Of a stretch of 64,000 nucleotides of DNA, positions 22,150-34,165 are shown piece by piece. The notes under the pieces were generated by a model. It searched no databases. It was given only the letters and a program-made list of their open reading frames with translations, and was not told the DNA's origin. Position numbers and translations under genes: made by a program. How positions within the stretch are numbered: the stretch's first letter is position 1; each line of letters begins with the position of its first letter. Source of the DNA: Muraenolepis orangiensis. Lineage: Eukaryota; Chordata; Actinopteri; Gadiformes; Muraenolepididae. The stretch lies in NCBI GenBank assembly GCA_027704905.1, contig CM051001.1:31415506-31479505 (forward strand), given 5' to 3'.

Positions 22150-22740
22150 GCAAAGGTCAAGTGGAAACAGGGTTCAGTGAATGTATAAGGGAATAGATGG
22201 AGGATTACAATTTGGAGCCGGTCAACCCAAGGACACCCAGACAATGAGCGGTTCGTCCGTGTGCCTCATGTCATGTGGTTATGAACGGCACCAGAATAGT
22301 CATCCATTTTATACAAGGCAACAAGACAATTCGATTAAGGTGAGCAAAGTGCACCTGTGTGGAGGTTATATGGTGATTACCCCACCCCCCCTCCCTCCCT
22401 CTCTGACAGGCGGAGCAGGTCCACACAGCCAAGGTGGAGAAGTGAAGGTTGGAGATCAGAATGTCAGCCGTGGTTCATTAGGATCGTACATCCAGGTATA
22501 ACCTCACAAGCTTGATTGATGCGATCCCAATAATAAACCAGCCAGATGTTGAACTAAATAGTACAGCAGCTATAACAGCTTCTGGTTTGCTTGTTGGTTT
22601 GAGGACTGGACGTGAGTTCCCCCCGTCTCTCGTATAGTAACACCTTGATCATTTAGCCATGTGGGTTCATCAAATATGAATGGGATATTGGACTTGCACG
22701 GGTGGCAAATGTGAGCAAAGGGCCCGAGATTACAAGGTGT
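22150..22740. other. Unassigned intergenic DNA
   Basis: No gene or repeat recognised. Confidence 0.5.
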
Positions 22741-22747
22741 ATGTGAG

Positions 22748-22750
<3 letters not shown>

Positions 22751-22795
<45 letters not shown>

Positions 22796-22796
22796 T
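22751..22796. repeat. (GA)n microsatellite
   Basis: About 46 bp of GA with one GG interruption. Confidence 0.95.
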
Positions 22797-23002
22797 TAAA
22801 TAATATCGTTTTCTAGATAGAGTGCCCTCCATCTCTCTATGATGTGTCCCTCCCTGCCACAACACGGGTATGATAAAGCTATAGTTATTCTCATCTCCAT
22901 CCATTTGCCTAAATCACCACGTGTTCAACGTCAATCTAGAATCACACTGGCTTCGAAGCAACCCTGCGAGGCCAACTGCGATAACGCAAAAGTCAACGCT
23001 CG

Positions 23003-23024
23003 CCCCCCCCCCCCCCCCCCCCCC
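23003..23024 (+). repeat. C homopolymer, 22 nt
   Basis: An unbroken run of about 22 C. Its length is likely unstable or prone to sequencing error. Confidence 0.9.
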
Positions 23025-23167
23025 TGTGACAGACACTACACTGACGCACTTCACTGGATGAGTTATGGGAACCCGTGGAGCGCCACTCGACAACCAGTCA
23101 CCTTCAGACCAGGCATCGGCCTCAGCGTTAGCATCACAGAAGCTCCCGCGGCGGGCCCCGTTGCAAG

Positions 23168-23459
23168 CAGGGGCGACGCAACGGGGCCCGCAAAGTAGGC
23201 AATTGCCTGAGCTGGGAGGGGGCCCCCCGAGGACGGCAGATTATATTTATCCACAGCAACGACAATTTTGCCAGAACCCCCTTAAATTCTATATCGGCCA
23301 TGTACCGCAACGACATGTCCAGATTAAACCCTCTTAGGGTCCCCATGTCATTAGCCCCAAATTACAGAATTACAGGGGGTGGGGGGGGGGGGGTTAGTTA
23401 GGAAAGGCCCCCCAGGTCCATTTTGCCTAGGGCCTCCAGAGTCCCTAGAAACGCTCCTG
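23168..23459. mobile_element. hAT-type MITE, 292 bp, with 8-bp target duplication
   Basis: Ends are CAGGGGCG... and ...AACGCTCCTG, an imperfect inverted pair. The flanks are GTTGCAAG (23160-23167) and GTTGCAGG (23460-23467), an 8-bp duplication with one mismatch, as expected for hAT. The inside is rich in GGGGCCC words and contains a 14-nt G-run. It has no coding capacity. Confidence 0.85.
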
Positions 23460-23847
23460 GTTGCAGGCCAATGCCGACTGCTACGAAGCAGTGTACCGCG
23501 GCCGTGTTTCCCCCTGACTGTGCTCACGTGTCGGGGCCTCGTTCGATTGACCCCGCCCCCTCCTGGCCGTGCCTCCGACTAATGTCTGAACGCCGCCTCA
23601 GAGCGCCGAGGGCTGTGAGGATACGGTACGGTCATATTGTCCGCCGCGGGTATAGTGTGCATGGCTGGAAACCCCCTGATAGAATACAGCTTGGTGCAGA
23701 TCGCTAGGGGGGGGGGTGATTGATGAGGGGAATCAGGCAGCTGGGATGATGAACACAGTGAGACATATCAGTTGATATTTGATGGTACCTCCATGTTTCC
23801 ATGTCATCTTCAATATGTGCATGTACCCCGACTGCATATGTCCTTAG

Positions 23848-23914
23848 TGTGCGTGTGTGTGTGTGCGTGTGTGTGCGTGTGTGCCTGACCGTGTGTGTGT
23901 GTGTGTGTGTGTGC
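23848..23914. repeat. (GT)n microsatellite, interrupted
   Basis: GT runs with GC interruptions and a CCTGACC break. Confidence 0.93.
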
Positions 23915-24169
23915 GTACATAGCAAACATCCCTTTCCAGTATTGGGGGTGGGAATGTACCTACTGTGAATAATAAACAGAACAGTTGTCACTTATTAAGC
24001 AGGCAATCTCACACAACATTACCCTGAGGGGACGTCATACCTTCAAGGGGAATACTGGTCAGCCAGGCTGGAAACAGGCTGGAAACAGGCTGGAAACAAC
24101 CACGGGCCAGCTGTGATCCTCTGTGTACGCTGTCATGAAGGCTGCTGACGTTGCCTGCTTGTTTGTTTA

Positions 24170-24171
24170 CC

Positions 24172-24208
<37 letters not shown>

Positions 24209-24237
24209 CACATATATATATATACATATACATATAC

Positions 24238-24292
<55 letters not shown>

Positions 24293-24318
24293 CATACATA
24301 CATACATACATACATACA

Positions 24319-24368
<50 letters not shown>
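24170..24368. repeat. (TA)n / (TACA)n compound microsatellite
   Basis: TA runs surround about 60 bp of pure TACA; CATATA words lie on the left side. Confidence 0.97.
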
Positions 24369-24615
24369 ACTAAAGTGGGTCTGCATAATGCACACACTTA
24401 CGCACGCACACGCACACACCATACAGTGTGCAACCACAAAACCTAAGAATTGCACGACCTTTATCCAAACTAAAACTCAAACGTCTAACATTGCCACACA
24501 CTAGCTAAATATCTCTCTCTCTCTCTCTCTTTTAAACAGGAAGTCTTATTGAGATTATAAAAACTATTTTACAAGAGAGCACTGTGTATACATTTACAAA
24601 GAGCATTAAATAAAC

Positions 24616-24618
<3 letters not shown>

Positions 24619-24652
<34 letters not shown>

Positions 24653-24770
24653 CACAACACAAACATATAAAATGCATACAAACACATACTTAAAAATAAA
24701 AGGCTCTCGATCAAATTAAATATCCCCTGCAGTGACAAACCTAGAGCAGCAGATACGCATATTGAAATAG

Positions 24771-24811
<41 letters not shown>
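24619..24811. repeat. Two (CA)n microsatellites with AT-rich spacer
   Basis: CA runs at 24619-24651 and 24773-24811. Confidence 0.95.
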
Positions 24812-24813
<2 letters not shown>

Positions 24814-24961
24814 CCACGCACACGCACTCACCTGTATTCAGTTGTAATTGGCAGGTCGTCGTAACCCCTGGAGATCGTATTGCTGGAGATTAGGAGCTGT
24901 AACAGACCCTATAAAGACAGATTTGTCCTTTATGACGGCTGTTATCACAGCCAGGGAGAAC

Positions 24962-25161
<200 letters not shown>

Positions 25162-26180
25162 AATTTAATTGGAAGAGCTGGGGTAAAGCGTGTTCTTATC
25201 CTGGTTAATCCAGGTAGACTTAAAGTATAAACCAGCGATGTTGTTATTCTATGTCAGAGTACTCTGTGTTCCACTGAGTCAACAAGCTGGGGTCAACCTC
25301 CCCTCATGGGACACCGTGTCCTTTTCCCAAAGTAATATTGCTTTATTGATTTATGGGAAGAACTACTCTGGAAAATCATGGCTATTCTCCCCAGAGGAAG
25401 TCATATATATATATATATATATTATCCACATTTTAGTTTTGTATGCACCGTATCCCAAAGAACAAAATGGACGCAATATAAGCTGTGATAAGGTTCAAAT
25501 TCACCTTCTGCTCGTAACAATTCGTAACAATTCTATTCTACAAATACTGCAGAATCACCTGTTTTCATAGCGCAGGATTTATTAAAACGCCAATAACGGA
25601 CATTGCCTATTTAGTGCTTGTTTTCATAGCGCAGGATTTATTAAAAATGCGATAAAATTCCTATTCAGGAAACCATGGAGCCATCTCTCACGTAGACAAC
25701 AACAAGCACATGGTGTGAATATAGGAACGCACCAGGCAGCTTGCTTAGCATGCACACCATACGCTACGGCTCTTCACCGCTGAATGCAGAAGGGGCCAAA
25801 CAAACTCCCTGTTTTAGCTCCATTTTAATGAAGCTGCCCACTCCAGTAAGCAGTGATTAATGACCAGTGATCAGCTCCAGAAAACACAAAATATAAGAAT
25901 TAATCAAGCAGTTAACACAGCACAGTGTACCATGCGATGCCACGGAAATCTGATTTAATGTTCTGCCCAAATATGGACCTCTGGTTCCTGTTTCCACAAC
26001 GATTAGACTAAAAACCCGCAGTGGATTGAAAAGAGTTGTCAAAAGGGAGCGCTGCCTAATTAACATAACATATCTTATTTAAAATAGATGAATGTTTTAA
26101 GATGACATGTATCTTAATAATGCAACGAGCAGAATAATTGACCAATTTCAGCTCCGCTAAGCCGAGGACTATGTGATATG
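25162..26180. other. Unassigned DNA with one short direct repeat
   Basis: TTTTCATAGCGCAGGATTTA occurs at about 25561 and 25621, 60 bp apart. A (TA)n tract lies at about 25402-25422. The 126-codon frame across 25190-25570 has no recognised motif. Confidence 0.5.
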
Positions 26181-26356
<176 letters not shown>

Positions 26357-26630
26357 TCTTATTTGAGACTCTGAACACACTAAATGGAAGCACGCCATCT
26401 GGACTTGGAAGCTTCGTGTATTTGTACCAGCAGGTCATTTATTATTCTGAAAATCGTCGGTTCATGAAGGCTGTAGTCGCCGTGATATGTCATTTAAATT
26501 AGCTTTTTACTTGCCTATGTATATCATTTTCTATACATTAGATTCACAGGTTCATCATCAGTCATTCAATAGTCATGCAATCTGTGCAAAACAGTGTGTA
26601 TGACCTCCATTATAGGCCTGTTTATATGAG

Positions 26631-26631
<1 letters not shown>

Positions 26632-26686
<55 letters not shown>
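26632..26686. repeat. (GA)n microsatellite
   Basis: About 55 bp of GA. Confidence 0.97.
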
Positions 26687-26688
<2 letters not shown>

Positions 26689-26961
26689 CAGACACATTAA
26701 TACCAATCAGTGATACACATGGCTGATTGGCACCTGTGGTGCTACTCTGTCTCTTTTTTTGGACTACCTCCCTTTGCACCACACGGACCCTTAGTCATTA
26801 GACACCTCAGACTCTTCAGAAGAGACTCTTTAGAATGACAATGTATATATATATATATGCGTATATAATAATGTATAGTTTCAATATTGGAGCATGAAGT
26901 GTTTACTTAGACATAAACGTATAATAGTCTAGTCCTGGTGATAGATTTACTCACCCCTCTC

Positions 26962-27463
26962 TGTTGTGTCTCTTCCAAAATGTTAGTCTAGTCTTGTTTC
27001 ATGTTTTCTTAAGTCATTTCTGTCTCGTCTCCCACTTCCTGTTTTATTTTGGTACTCACCTTCTACGTCTCATCCCAGGTCCCTTGACTCCCTGTCCCAG
27101 GTGTGTGTGTCGGCCCTCGTCAGCCCCTGATTGGTTCCACCTGTTCCCAGTTGCCTAGTGTTTCAATTCTCCTTGTCTGGTGCCAGTTCGTCTTGTTCGA
27201 CGCTAGCCAGCGTACCAGCGGGGTTTCCCCTCTTGTTTCAAGCCTGATTTATGCTCCTGAGTTTTGTTCCTCATTCTGTGTCTGAGTGATTTTCCGTTGA
27301 TACTTTCTGACAACCTTAGTTGCGGCATTTTTCTGATAGTTAGTTTTGTCCCTCATTCTGTGAGGGATTTTTGTTGACACCTTTTTGAAAATAAAGTATG
27401 TTTCTCTGTCTCCTGGGGTCGTGCATTTGAGTCCTACTACCTTGTGTTTTCAAGTTTGTGACA
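26962..27463 (+). mobile_element. Probable solo LTR
   Basis: The segment begins TGTTGTGTCTC and ends TTTGTGACA (TG...CA borders). It holds a polyadenylation-like AATAAAG at about 27390 followed by GTCGTGCATTTGAGTCCTAC, the usual layout of fish LTR 3' parts. Two diverged copies of a TTTTGTTCCTCATTCTGTG block (about 27262 and 27346) lie inside. No gag, pol or primer-binding site is next to it, and I could not confirm a target duplication. Confidence 0.5.
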
Positions 27464-27636
27464 TTCTCCCCTTACCCCCTTATTTTATAATATAGATTCA
27501 CTATATACCGTTACATTTGTATTAGATAGCATTAGATCACATTTTTGATTAATTTATTTGGTTTATTTTCCTGTATTTAATTTGACATTTTTGAATGTTA
27601 ATATTGAATGTTGAATCTTGCAATAGGAGCGACCAC

Positions 27637-28120
27637 GGTGCTGAGGAGAGGGGAGGATGGAGGTGGAGGGAGCTCAGGGAGTGGTGCTGAGGAGAGGGGA
27701 GGATGGAGGTGGAGGGAGCTCAGGGAGTGGTGCTGAGGAGAGGGGAGGATGGAGGTGGAGGGAGCTCAGGGAGTGGTGCTGAGGAGAGGGGAGGATGGAG
27801 GTGGAGGGAGCTCAGGGAGTGGTGCTGAGGAGAGGGAGGATGGAGGTGGAGGGAGCTCAGGGAGTGGTGCTGAGGAGAGGGGAGGATGGAGGTGGAGGGA
27901 GCTCAGGGAGTGGTGCTGAGGAGAGGGGAGGATGGAGGTGGAGGGAGCTCAGGGAGTGGTGCTGAGGAGAGGGGAGGATGGAGGTGGAGGGAGCTCAGGG
28001 AGTGGTGCTGAGGAGAGGGGAGGATGGAGGTGGAGGGAGCTCAGGGAGTGGTGCTGAGGAGAGGGGAGGATGGAGGTGGAGGGAGCTCAGGGAGTGGTGC
28101 TGAGGAGAGGGGAGGATGGA
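27637..28120. repeat. 46-bp minisatellite, about 10.5 copies
   Basis: Unit GGTGCTGAGGAGAGGGGAGG plus 26 bases, almost identical throughout. One copy lacks a G in the GGGG run. The strand is purine-rich. Confidence 0.97.
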
Positions 28121-28612
28121 GCTGGGATGTTGTGCCTGTGAGGACCGAATGCACGTCCTGAAAAGCCCAGCGCTCTCCTCTCTAGCAGGGCCTGGTCCAG
28201 GGGGCTGTCAGCAGCCCCACTGAGCAGGACGGCTGACAGTGACACATGGCAGTGACACAAATCATCTTTAAATGATTATGACAACAACATCTCATCTTGA
28301 ACATCAAACAAAAAGACAATTAAAGTGTGAATGTAGAGCCATGTAAAAATACAGTCAATGGATAAAGAAAATATATATATTGTATACAAGTTATAAAAAT
28401 TGTTAAAAAAATAAAACCGATATTTTTTAAATAAAAAATTAAAATAAAAAATAGCATTTATGGTTCACCATGAACTACTAGTACAGAGTTTGACTCACAC
28501 CAGCATAACCAGCACTCGCTCAATGCTAGTCACTGCTTTTGTGACTAGACATACCCTGTCCCATTCTTCATTCAATTGATGTATACGCCCTCTGGGGGCA
28601 TCTTCTCCTTTG
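28121..28612. other. Unassigned AT-rich DNA
   Basis: No gene recognised. Confidence 0.5.
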
Positions 28613-29243
28613 TCATCCTCCTTCCCCTCTCCTCCTCCCTCTCCTTCCCCTCCTCTTTTCCCCTCTCTTCTTCCCTCTCCTTCCCCTCCTCTCTCCTTCT
28701 CTTCCTCCCTCTCCTTCCCCTCTCCTCCTCCCTCTCCTTCCCCTCCTCTTTTCCCCTCTCTTCTTCCCTCTCCTTCCCCTCCTCTCTCCTTCCCCTCCTC
28801 TCTTCCTCCCTCTCCTTCCCCTTCCTCTCTATCCCCCTCTTTTTCCACTCCTCTCTTCCTCTCTCTCCTTCCCCTCTCCTCTCTATCCCCCTCTCCTTCC
28901 CCTCCTCTCTTCCTCTCTCCTTCCCTCCTCTCTTCCTCTCCTTCCCCTCCTCTCTTCCTCTCTCCTTCCCCTCCTCTCTTCCTCTCTCTCCTTCCCCTCC
29001 TCTCTTCCTCTCTCCTTCCCCTCCTCTCTTCCTCTCTATCCTTCCCCTCCTCTCTCCTCCCCTCCTCTCTTTCCCCTCCCCTCTTCCTCTCTCCTCCCCT
29101 CCTCTCTTCCGCTCTCCTTCCCCTCCCCTCTTCCTCTCTCCTTCCCCTCCTCTCTCCTCCCCTCCTCTCTTCCTCTCTCCTTCCCCTCCCCTCTTCCTCT
29201 CTCCTTCCCCTCCTCTCTTCCTCTCTCCTTCCCCTCTCCTCTG
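28613..29243. repeat. 630-bp polypyrimidine block of CCTCTCTTCCTCTCTCC units
   Basis: Almost pure C/T on the plus strand with a variable 16-35-bp periodicity. The 220-275-codon frames on both strands (SPSPPLFLS, RGGEGERK) are translations of this repeat. Confidence 0.96.
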
Positions 29244-29299
29244 ACAGCGGCACTCCAGATAAGCAGCCGGCTGCTGGAGGAGAGGGGGGGGGCGGGGAT

Positions 29300-29874
29300 A
29301 GATGAATTCTCTCTCTCTCTCTCTCCCTCTCTCTCTCTGCGGTTTCTCCGGTGGGGGCCGCTGTTTAATGGTCTGTTTGTAGTTTTGGAAAACTGACAAC
29401 TACAATGGAGAAAACATTGGCTGCCTTCGACGTGTGGTTATGTTCCAACGTGAAGCCTTGTGGAGGCCTTGGCAGAGTCCCACTCATCCTCCGCAGCGTC
29501 ACGCACACGCCTGCCTTTTCATTTGAGCTGCCCGACGAAGCCAATACACACCACTTTATCCTAAATCGCCCCAGTCTGTTTTTAGGAGAATGTCATTTGT
29601 TTTTGGTTAACCTCCTACAGGGTTTGAGATTGGAGTTTGTATTGTTGGTGCCATCTGTCATGTTCGCCAAAGAAGATGAGAGCGGGTCTTGACACACTGA
29701 TTTGGCGTTGGAAACACCTGTTCTCCCCAGATAATGACTCGCTGGGCTCATCAACCAAGAACTCACCTCTCTGGCTCTTCAATTCAGTAAGTGGAGGACA
29801 GATGTGTGGCGTCAATCGCTAAAACCCCATGTATGTGGGCGTTGGGGGCGGTCTGTCTTTAATTGACCCTGTCT
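29300..29874. other. Unassigned DNA with a 95-codon open frame
   Basis: A plus-strand frame at 29405-29692 (starts MEKTLAAFDVWLC) has no known motif, no splice partner and no repeat content. I do not call it a gene. Confidence 0.35.
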
Positions 29875-30130
29875 TTAGATTAGATTAGATTCAAATGTAT
29901 TGTCTTTGTACAGCACAAGTACAGTACAATGGAAATTATTAGTCTCAGTGCAAATGTTGCAGTAAAGTGCATGGTAATATAGAATTTACAATGTTTAAAT
30001 AAGATGTAAAAACAGTCTACTAAGTACAAACAGGTAGTGAGCAGGGGTATGCAGTTATATCCACAAGATAAATATATATAAATATACAGTATATACAGCA
30101 GGCAGTGAGCAGGGGAATGCTTTTGCCTGC
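29875..30130 (-). mobile_element. LINE 3' end fragment (TAATC-tailed family)
   Basis: Reverse complement reads CATACCCCTGCTCACTACCTG, GCACTTTACTGCAACATTTGCAC, GTACTTGTGCTGTAC and then TCTAATCTAATCTAA at 29876. It has the same parts as 15263-15390 and as the 3' UTR at 21990-22145. Confidence 0.83.
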
Positions 30131-31159
30131 TGTCCGGCAGTAAAGTGGTATACTTATGAATTATTCAATGAAAACTGTGTGTTCATTGTTTTGTTCACGC
30201 AGATACAATATCAGATCACAGAGTGTGATTGGGCACTTTAGAGCGTTGCTGAAAGGCGGAGCCTATTTTAACTCCTCCGGTGCTCCAGAGCTCGTGTCAT
30301 AGGGAACGGCACAGCAGCTCTGATGCTGGGATCTTTTAGAGCTGTCATGGACATGGAGCCTAACGTTCCAGACAACTCGGAACACAAGAATTCACAACCT
30401 TTAGACTAGAAAAAGTGCAAAGGAACGCCACCTGAAGTTGAAATGACCATGTACTTGGACCAAATCAATGGACCCCGACTCCAGGGTCGTACACTGTAGC
30501 TGTAGCTGTGTAGCCGTCAAGTAAAAGGCAAGCTAAAGTATATTTACCAGAATTTAGTTGAGATAAGACACACGCTCATATAGTGAAACCAGTTATGCAC
30601 ATCAATTGGTGTCAAAATATGTCGCCAACGCTTGCTGGTTACGGTAAACGTTAAACGTAAACGCAAGGAGGCTGTTCTGCCTCCAGTTAAATTGTGTCAT
30701 CGCGAGCCAAAGAAACACCACCTTGTCACGGTCGGCCATGCTTTGTGTTTACGTTTGGCGTCGTACACCCGGAACGCTTCGAGGGTCGTAACTCGAAAGA
30801 TTAAAGTCTGAAATAGACAACACACGAGTTGTCCGGAACGCGGCATTTATCAGTATGTGACACCAGGTAACACCAGCCAAAAGGAACTTCTGATGAACAG
30901 AGGGAAAGGGAGTCATCAAATTCAAACCAAGACACAAGCTGTGTAGAGCTTTGGTTCTCCTTTAATAATGGGCCAAGTGTCCCTGCCAGTCACATGTAGG
31001 GACCGTTTGTTTGTCTCTCCCGTAACAAAGCGCTTACCGGAGGACACAGAGGGGGTCCGGGCTGACAAAGCCTGTTCCCGGTTTTACTCCTTTATTCTCT
31101 GTTGTTCCGCCATGTGGCTAAGACTTTGGAAGCACACCTGAGGAGAGCAAAATGACTGT

Positions 31160-31160
<1 letters not shown>
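30131..31160. other. Unassigned intergenic DNA
   Basis: No gene or repeat recognised. Two short GGTCGTA-type blocks recur near 30485 and 30785. Confidence 0.45.

Positions 31161-31162
<2 letters not shown>

Positions 31163-31244
<82 letters not shown>
31163..31244. repeat. (CT)n microsatellite
   Basis: About 82 bp of CT. Confidence 0.97.
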
Positions 31245-31246
<2 letters not shown>

Positions 31247-31347
31247 GGGTGTTGGTGGGGGAAAACCTTCCAGGGTTCAATTTGGCACACACACACTCCT
31301 CTAAACACAAAGTAAATAAAGCAAACATCTTTCTGTGTGTTTGTGGC

Positions 31348-31927
31348 TGGTTGAAGCAGCCTCACCTGGCCCAGTCAGACTGATTAGAGTCCGGTTGAAG
31401 CAGCCTCACCTGGCCCAGTCAGACTGATTAGAGTCTGGTTGAAGCAGCCTCACCTGGCCCAGTCAGACTGATTAGAGTCTGGTTGAAGCAGCCTCACCTG
31501 CCCCAGTCAGACTGATTAGAGTCTGGTTGAAGCAGCCTCACCTGGCCCAGTCAGACTGATTAGAGTCTGGTTGAAGCAGCCTCACCTGGCCCCAGTCAGA
31601 CTGATTAGAGTCTGGTTGAAGCAGCCTCACCTGGCCCCAGTCATACTGATTAGAGTCTGGTTGAAGCAGCCTCACCTGGCCCCAGTCAGACTGATTAGAG
31701 TCTGGTTGAGGCAGCCTCACCTGGCCCAGTCAGACTGATTAGAGTCTGGTTGAAGCAGCCTCACCTGGCCCCAGTCAGGCTGATTAGAGTCCGGTTGAAG
31801 CAGCCTCACCTGGCCCCAGTCAGACTGATTAGAGTCTGGTTGAAGCAGCCTCACCTGGCCCCAGTCAGACTGATTAGAGTCTGGTTAAAGCAGCCTCACC
31901 TGGCCCCAGTCAGACTGATTAGAGTCT
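31348..31927. repeat. 44/45-bp minisatellite, about 13 copies
   Basis: Unit GGTTGAAGCAGCCTCACCTG plus GCCCAGTCAGACTGATTAGAGTCT-type remainder. Copies differ by GGCCC versus GGCCCC, giving 44- or 45-bp units, plus single-base changes. Frames across it (RLLQPDSNQSDWGQ) are artefacts. Confidence 0.97.
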
Positions 31928-32314
31928 TAGGCTGGTAAGGCTGCACACCTGTGGATTCTTGGTAATCAAGGCCCATCTTGTAAACACAATTGCCTGATAA
32001 AGCACAGTATTCGTCTTTTTGCAACTGGAAGACACTTTCAGTCAGGCTTAAAACAACCAAGCATAGTATCCATGGAAACAGCTAGAAAGTGCTGAATGAC
32101 CCAAACCCAAAACAACCAAGAAGTAGATTAACCAGAAGCCATGACGACTTCTGCAAATAAGACACTGGCCACCAAATAGTTAGTTGGCTGTTAGTTGGCT
32201 GCTAGCACAAACCCCACAGAACCCTGCCAGAACCATGCCAGCACAGAACCCTCCCAGTACCATGCCAGCAGAGAACCCAAACAACCATCCCAGAACTAGC
32301 TCAGAACCCTTCCA
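31928..32314. other. Unassigned DNA with short repeated words
   Basis: AGAACCCTGCCAGAACCATGCC-type words repeat imperfectly at about 32215-32300. No gene. Confidence 0.45.
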
Positions 32315-32556
32315 ATGAGATAGACACCTGGCTGACCGAGCCTTTCAGGCAATATCACCCAAGCTATGGAACGCTCTCCCCACAACCCTTAGGTTTGCTG
32401 AATGTGTTGAACACTTTAAAAGGCAGCTCAAGACGTACCTGTTAAGGCCGGCATTTGGCTAACACTGTTTCACAGCCTGCTTCTGTACAGCACTTTGTGA
32501 CTCTTGCCTGGGAAAAGCTCTTAATAAATATATTGTACTTACTTACTTATCTCCAA
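32315..32556 (+). mobile_element. LINE 3' end: last ORF2 codons and tail
   Basis: A frame from about 32336 gives DRAFQAISPKLWNALPTTLR and HFKRQLKTYLLRPAFG before TAA. This is the usual C-terminal end of several fish LINE reverse transcriptases. A short 3' UTR (CTGTACAGCACTTTGTG) and an (ACTT)n tail (TACTTACTTACTTA) follow. Everything upstream is lost. It is a different family from the TAATC-tailed LINE. Confidence 0.7.
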
Positions 32557-32587
32557 CAAATAACAGACTGAACAAAATCCCAAATGT

Positions 32588-32589
<2 letters not shown>

Positions 32590-32671
<82 letters not shown>
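32590..32671. repeat. (GA)n microsatellite
   Basis: About 80 bp of GA. Confidence 0.97.
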
Positions 32672-32673
<2 letters not shown>

Positions 32674-32804
32674 GGGGACAGACAGCGTGAGGACGCAGAG
32701 GAGACGGTGAGGAAGTGGTGTTTAATTAGACCTGCATGTGGTGGGAGCTGTCTCTGTAGACGCTCCAGGTCCTCATGGAGCATACAGCAATTATCTATCC
32801 ACTG

Positions 32805-32807
<3 letters not shown>

Positions 32808-32902
<95 letters not shown>

Positions 32903-32908
32903 AGAGAT
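32808..32908. repeat. (GA)n microsatellite, interrupted
   Basis: GA runs with two GG interruptions. Confidence 0.96.
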
Positions 32909-33692
32909 GCTTGGGAGCATTAGCTAAGAAAAAGAGTAAACACAAGCAAACAAGAGAAGTTAGAGGCCACTGAATACTTAACTTTAAAACGTTTCTACCT
33001 TTATTCTATTAAAGTCAAAGTGTGTATGATGAAAATGGACGTGCCATTGCAATCTCATCATGCCTCGTTTCCACCAAAGCAAGCCTAGTTCTAGCTCTCG
33101 GGTGGCGCTAGAGCCGGTTCGCAGTTGGTTCAACTGGCGAGGCGTCTAAGAACCGGTTTGCGTTTCCACCGACTTTTCCGCCGAGAGCCACGTCATGACG
33201 TCACTGTTAACGTCTCTGCTTTCCCAGCAGCTCGCGCCAACTTCCACAACAGTGGATTACATGATGGATGGAAAAGTGTTGCTCCTGGCTTTCAGGCTAC
33301 AAACAGCTGCTCGTCTTTAGTGCTATGGACGCGATTACGTTGAAGCCCCTAACTGTGATAAAGGACTATACTAATAAAATGGACTTGACGTTAGAGCTGC
33401 ATTAATAGAGTACTTCAACAGAAGGGACCATTTGCCTTTTCTTCTTCAAAACGGTCATCTTGTATTATGTTTCTCGGTTGATAAAGCATAATGAAGCGGA
33501 CATTTAGATTTAGAATTTTTTTATTAAAAAAACAAAACATTAAATACACAATATACAGTAATCACAACATGTAAAAGTGTAGAGTGCAGTGTAATAAGTC
33601 CATGTTAATAAAGCTCCGAGGGGCTGAGGGGCTCCTGTGAGCTGCAGCCCAGTGGGGGCGGTAGCTCCGCATCGCATCGTCCAGGGAAGACG

Positions 33693-33829
33693 ACTCCATA
33701 AACAACTAAAACAAGAGAAAAGTGCATTAAAACATGACTCCATAAACAACTAAAACAAGAGAACAGTGCATTAAAACATGACTCCATAAACAACTAAAAC
33801 AAGAGAACAGTGCATTAAAACATGACTCC
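33693..33829. repeat. 44-bp tandem repeat, 3 copies, inside transposon
   Basis: ACTCCATAAACAACTAAAAC recurs at 33693, 33737 and 33781. Confidence 0.95.
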
Positions 33830-34045
33830 ATTACACTTTACTGTTTTTAGAAAGTAGCATCCTGACGTTGTTATCAAGGCTAGCAGAAGCCTAGCGAACA
33901 TAGCTCCTAATTTCTGATGATAGGAACATAACATTGATGTGATAATGAGCAGCTCGCTAAACAGATTCTAAATACAAAGCTGGTTGGCAACACTTATAAA
34001 GTAAAACTTACCAGGACCAGAGTGACAGCAGAGGATCATCAGTGT

Positions 34046-34165
34046 GTTATCGATTAGCTCCTCGTATCGTCCAGTTTGTTATCGATTAGCCCCTCGTATC
34101 GTCCAGTTTGTTATCGATTAGCCCCTCGGATCGTCCAGTTTGTTATCGATTAGCTCCTCGGTCCT
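34046..34165. repeat. 32-bp tandem repeat, about 3.7 copies, inside transposon
   Basis: GTTATCGATTAGCTCCTCGT plus ATCGTCCAGTTT, with CTCC/CCCC and GTAT/GGAT variants. It interrupts the short minus-strand frame of the element. Confidence 0.95.

Noticed and set aside
27637..28120. CRISPR-like regular repeat
   Set aside because: Units are head-to-tail without unique spacers, in vertebrate DNA. The same applies to the 37-, 44- and 30-bp arrays.
28495..29399. Frames of 222-275 codons rich in R/E/G or S/P/L
   Set aside because: Polypyrimidine repeat translated in several frames; no homology-bearing segment.
29405..29692. 95-codon plus-strand ORF starting MEKTLAAFDVW as a possible small gene
   Set aside because: No recognised motif, no conserved neighbour, and chance ORFs of this length are expected in 64 kb.
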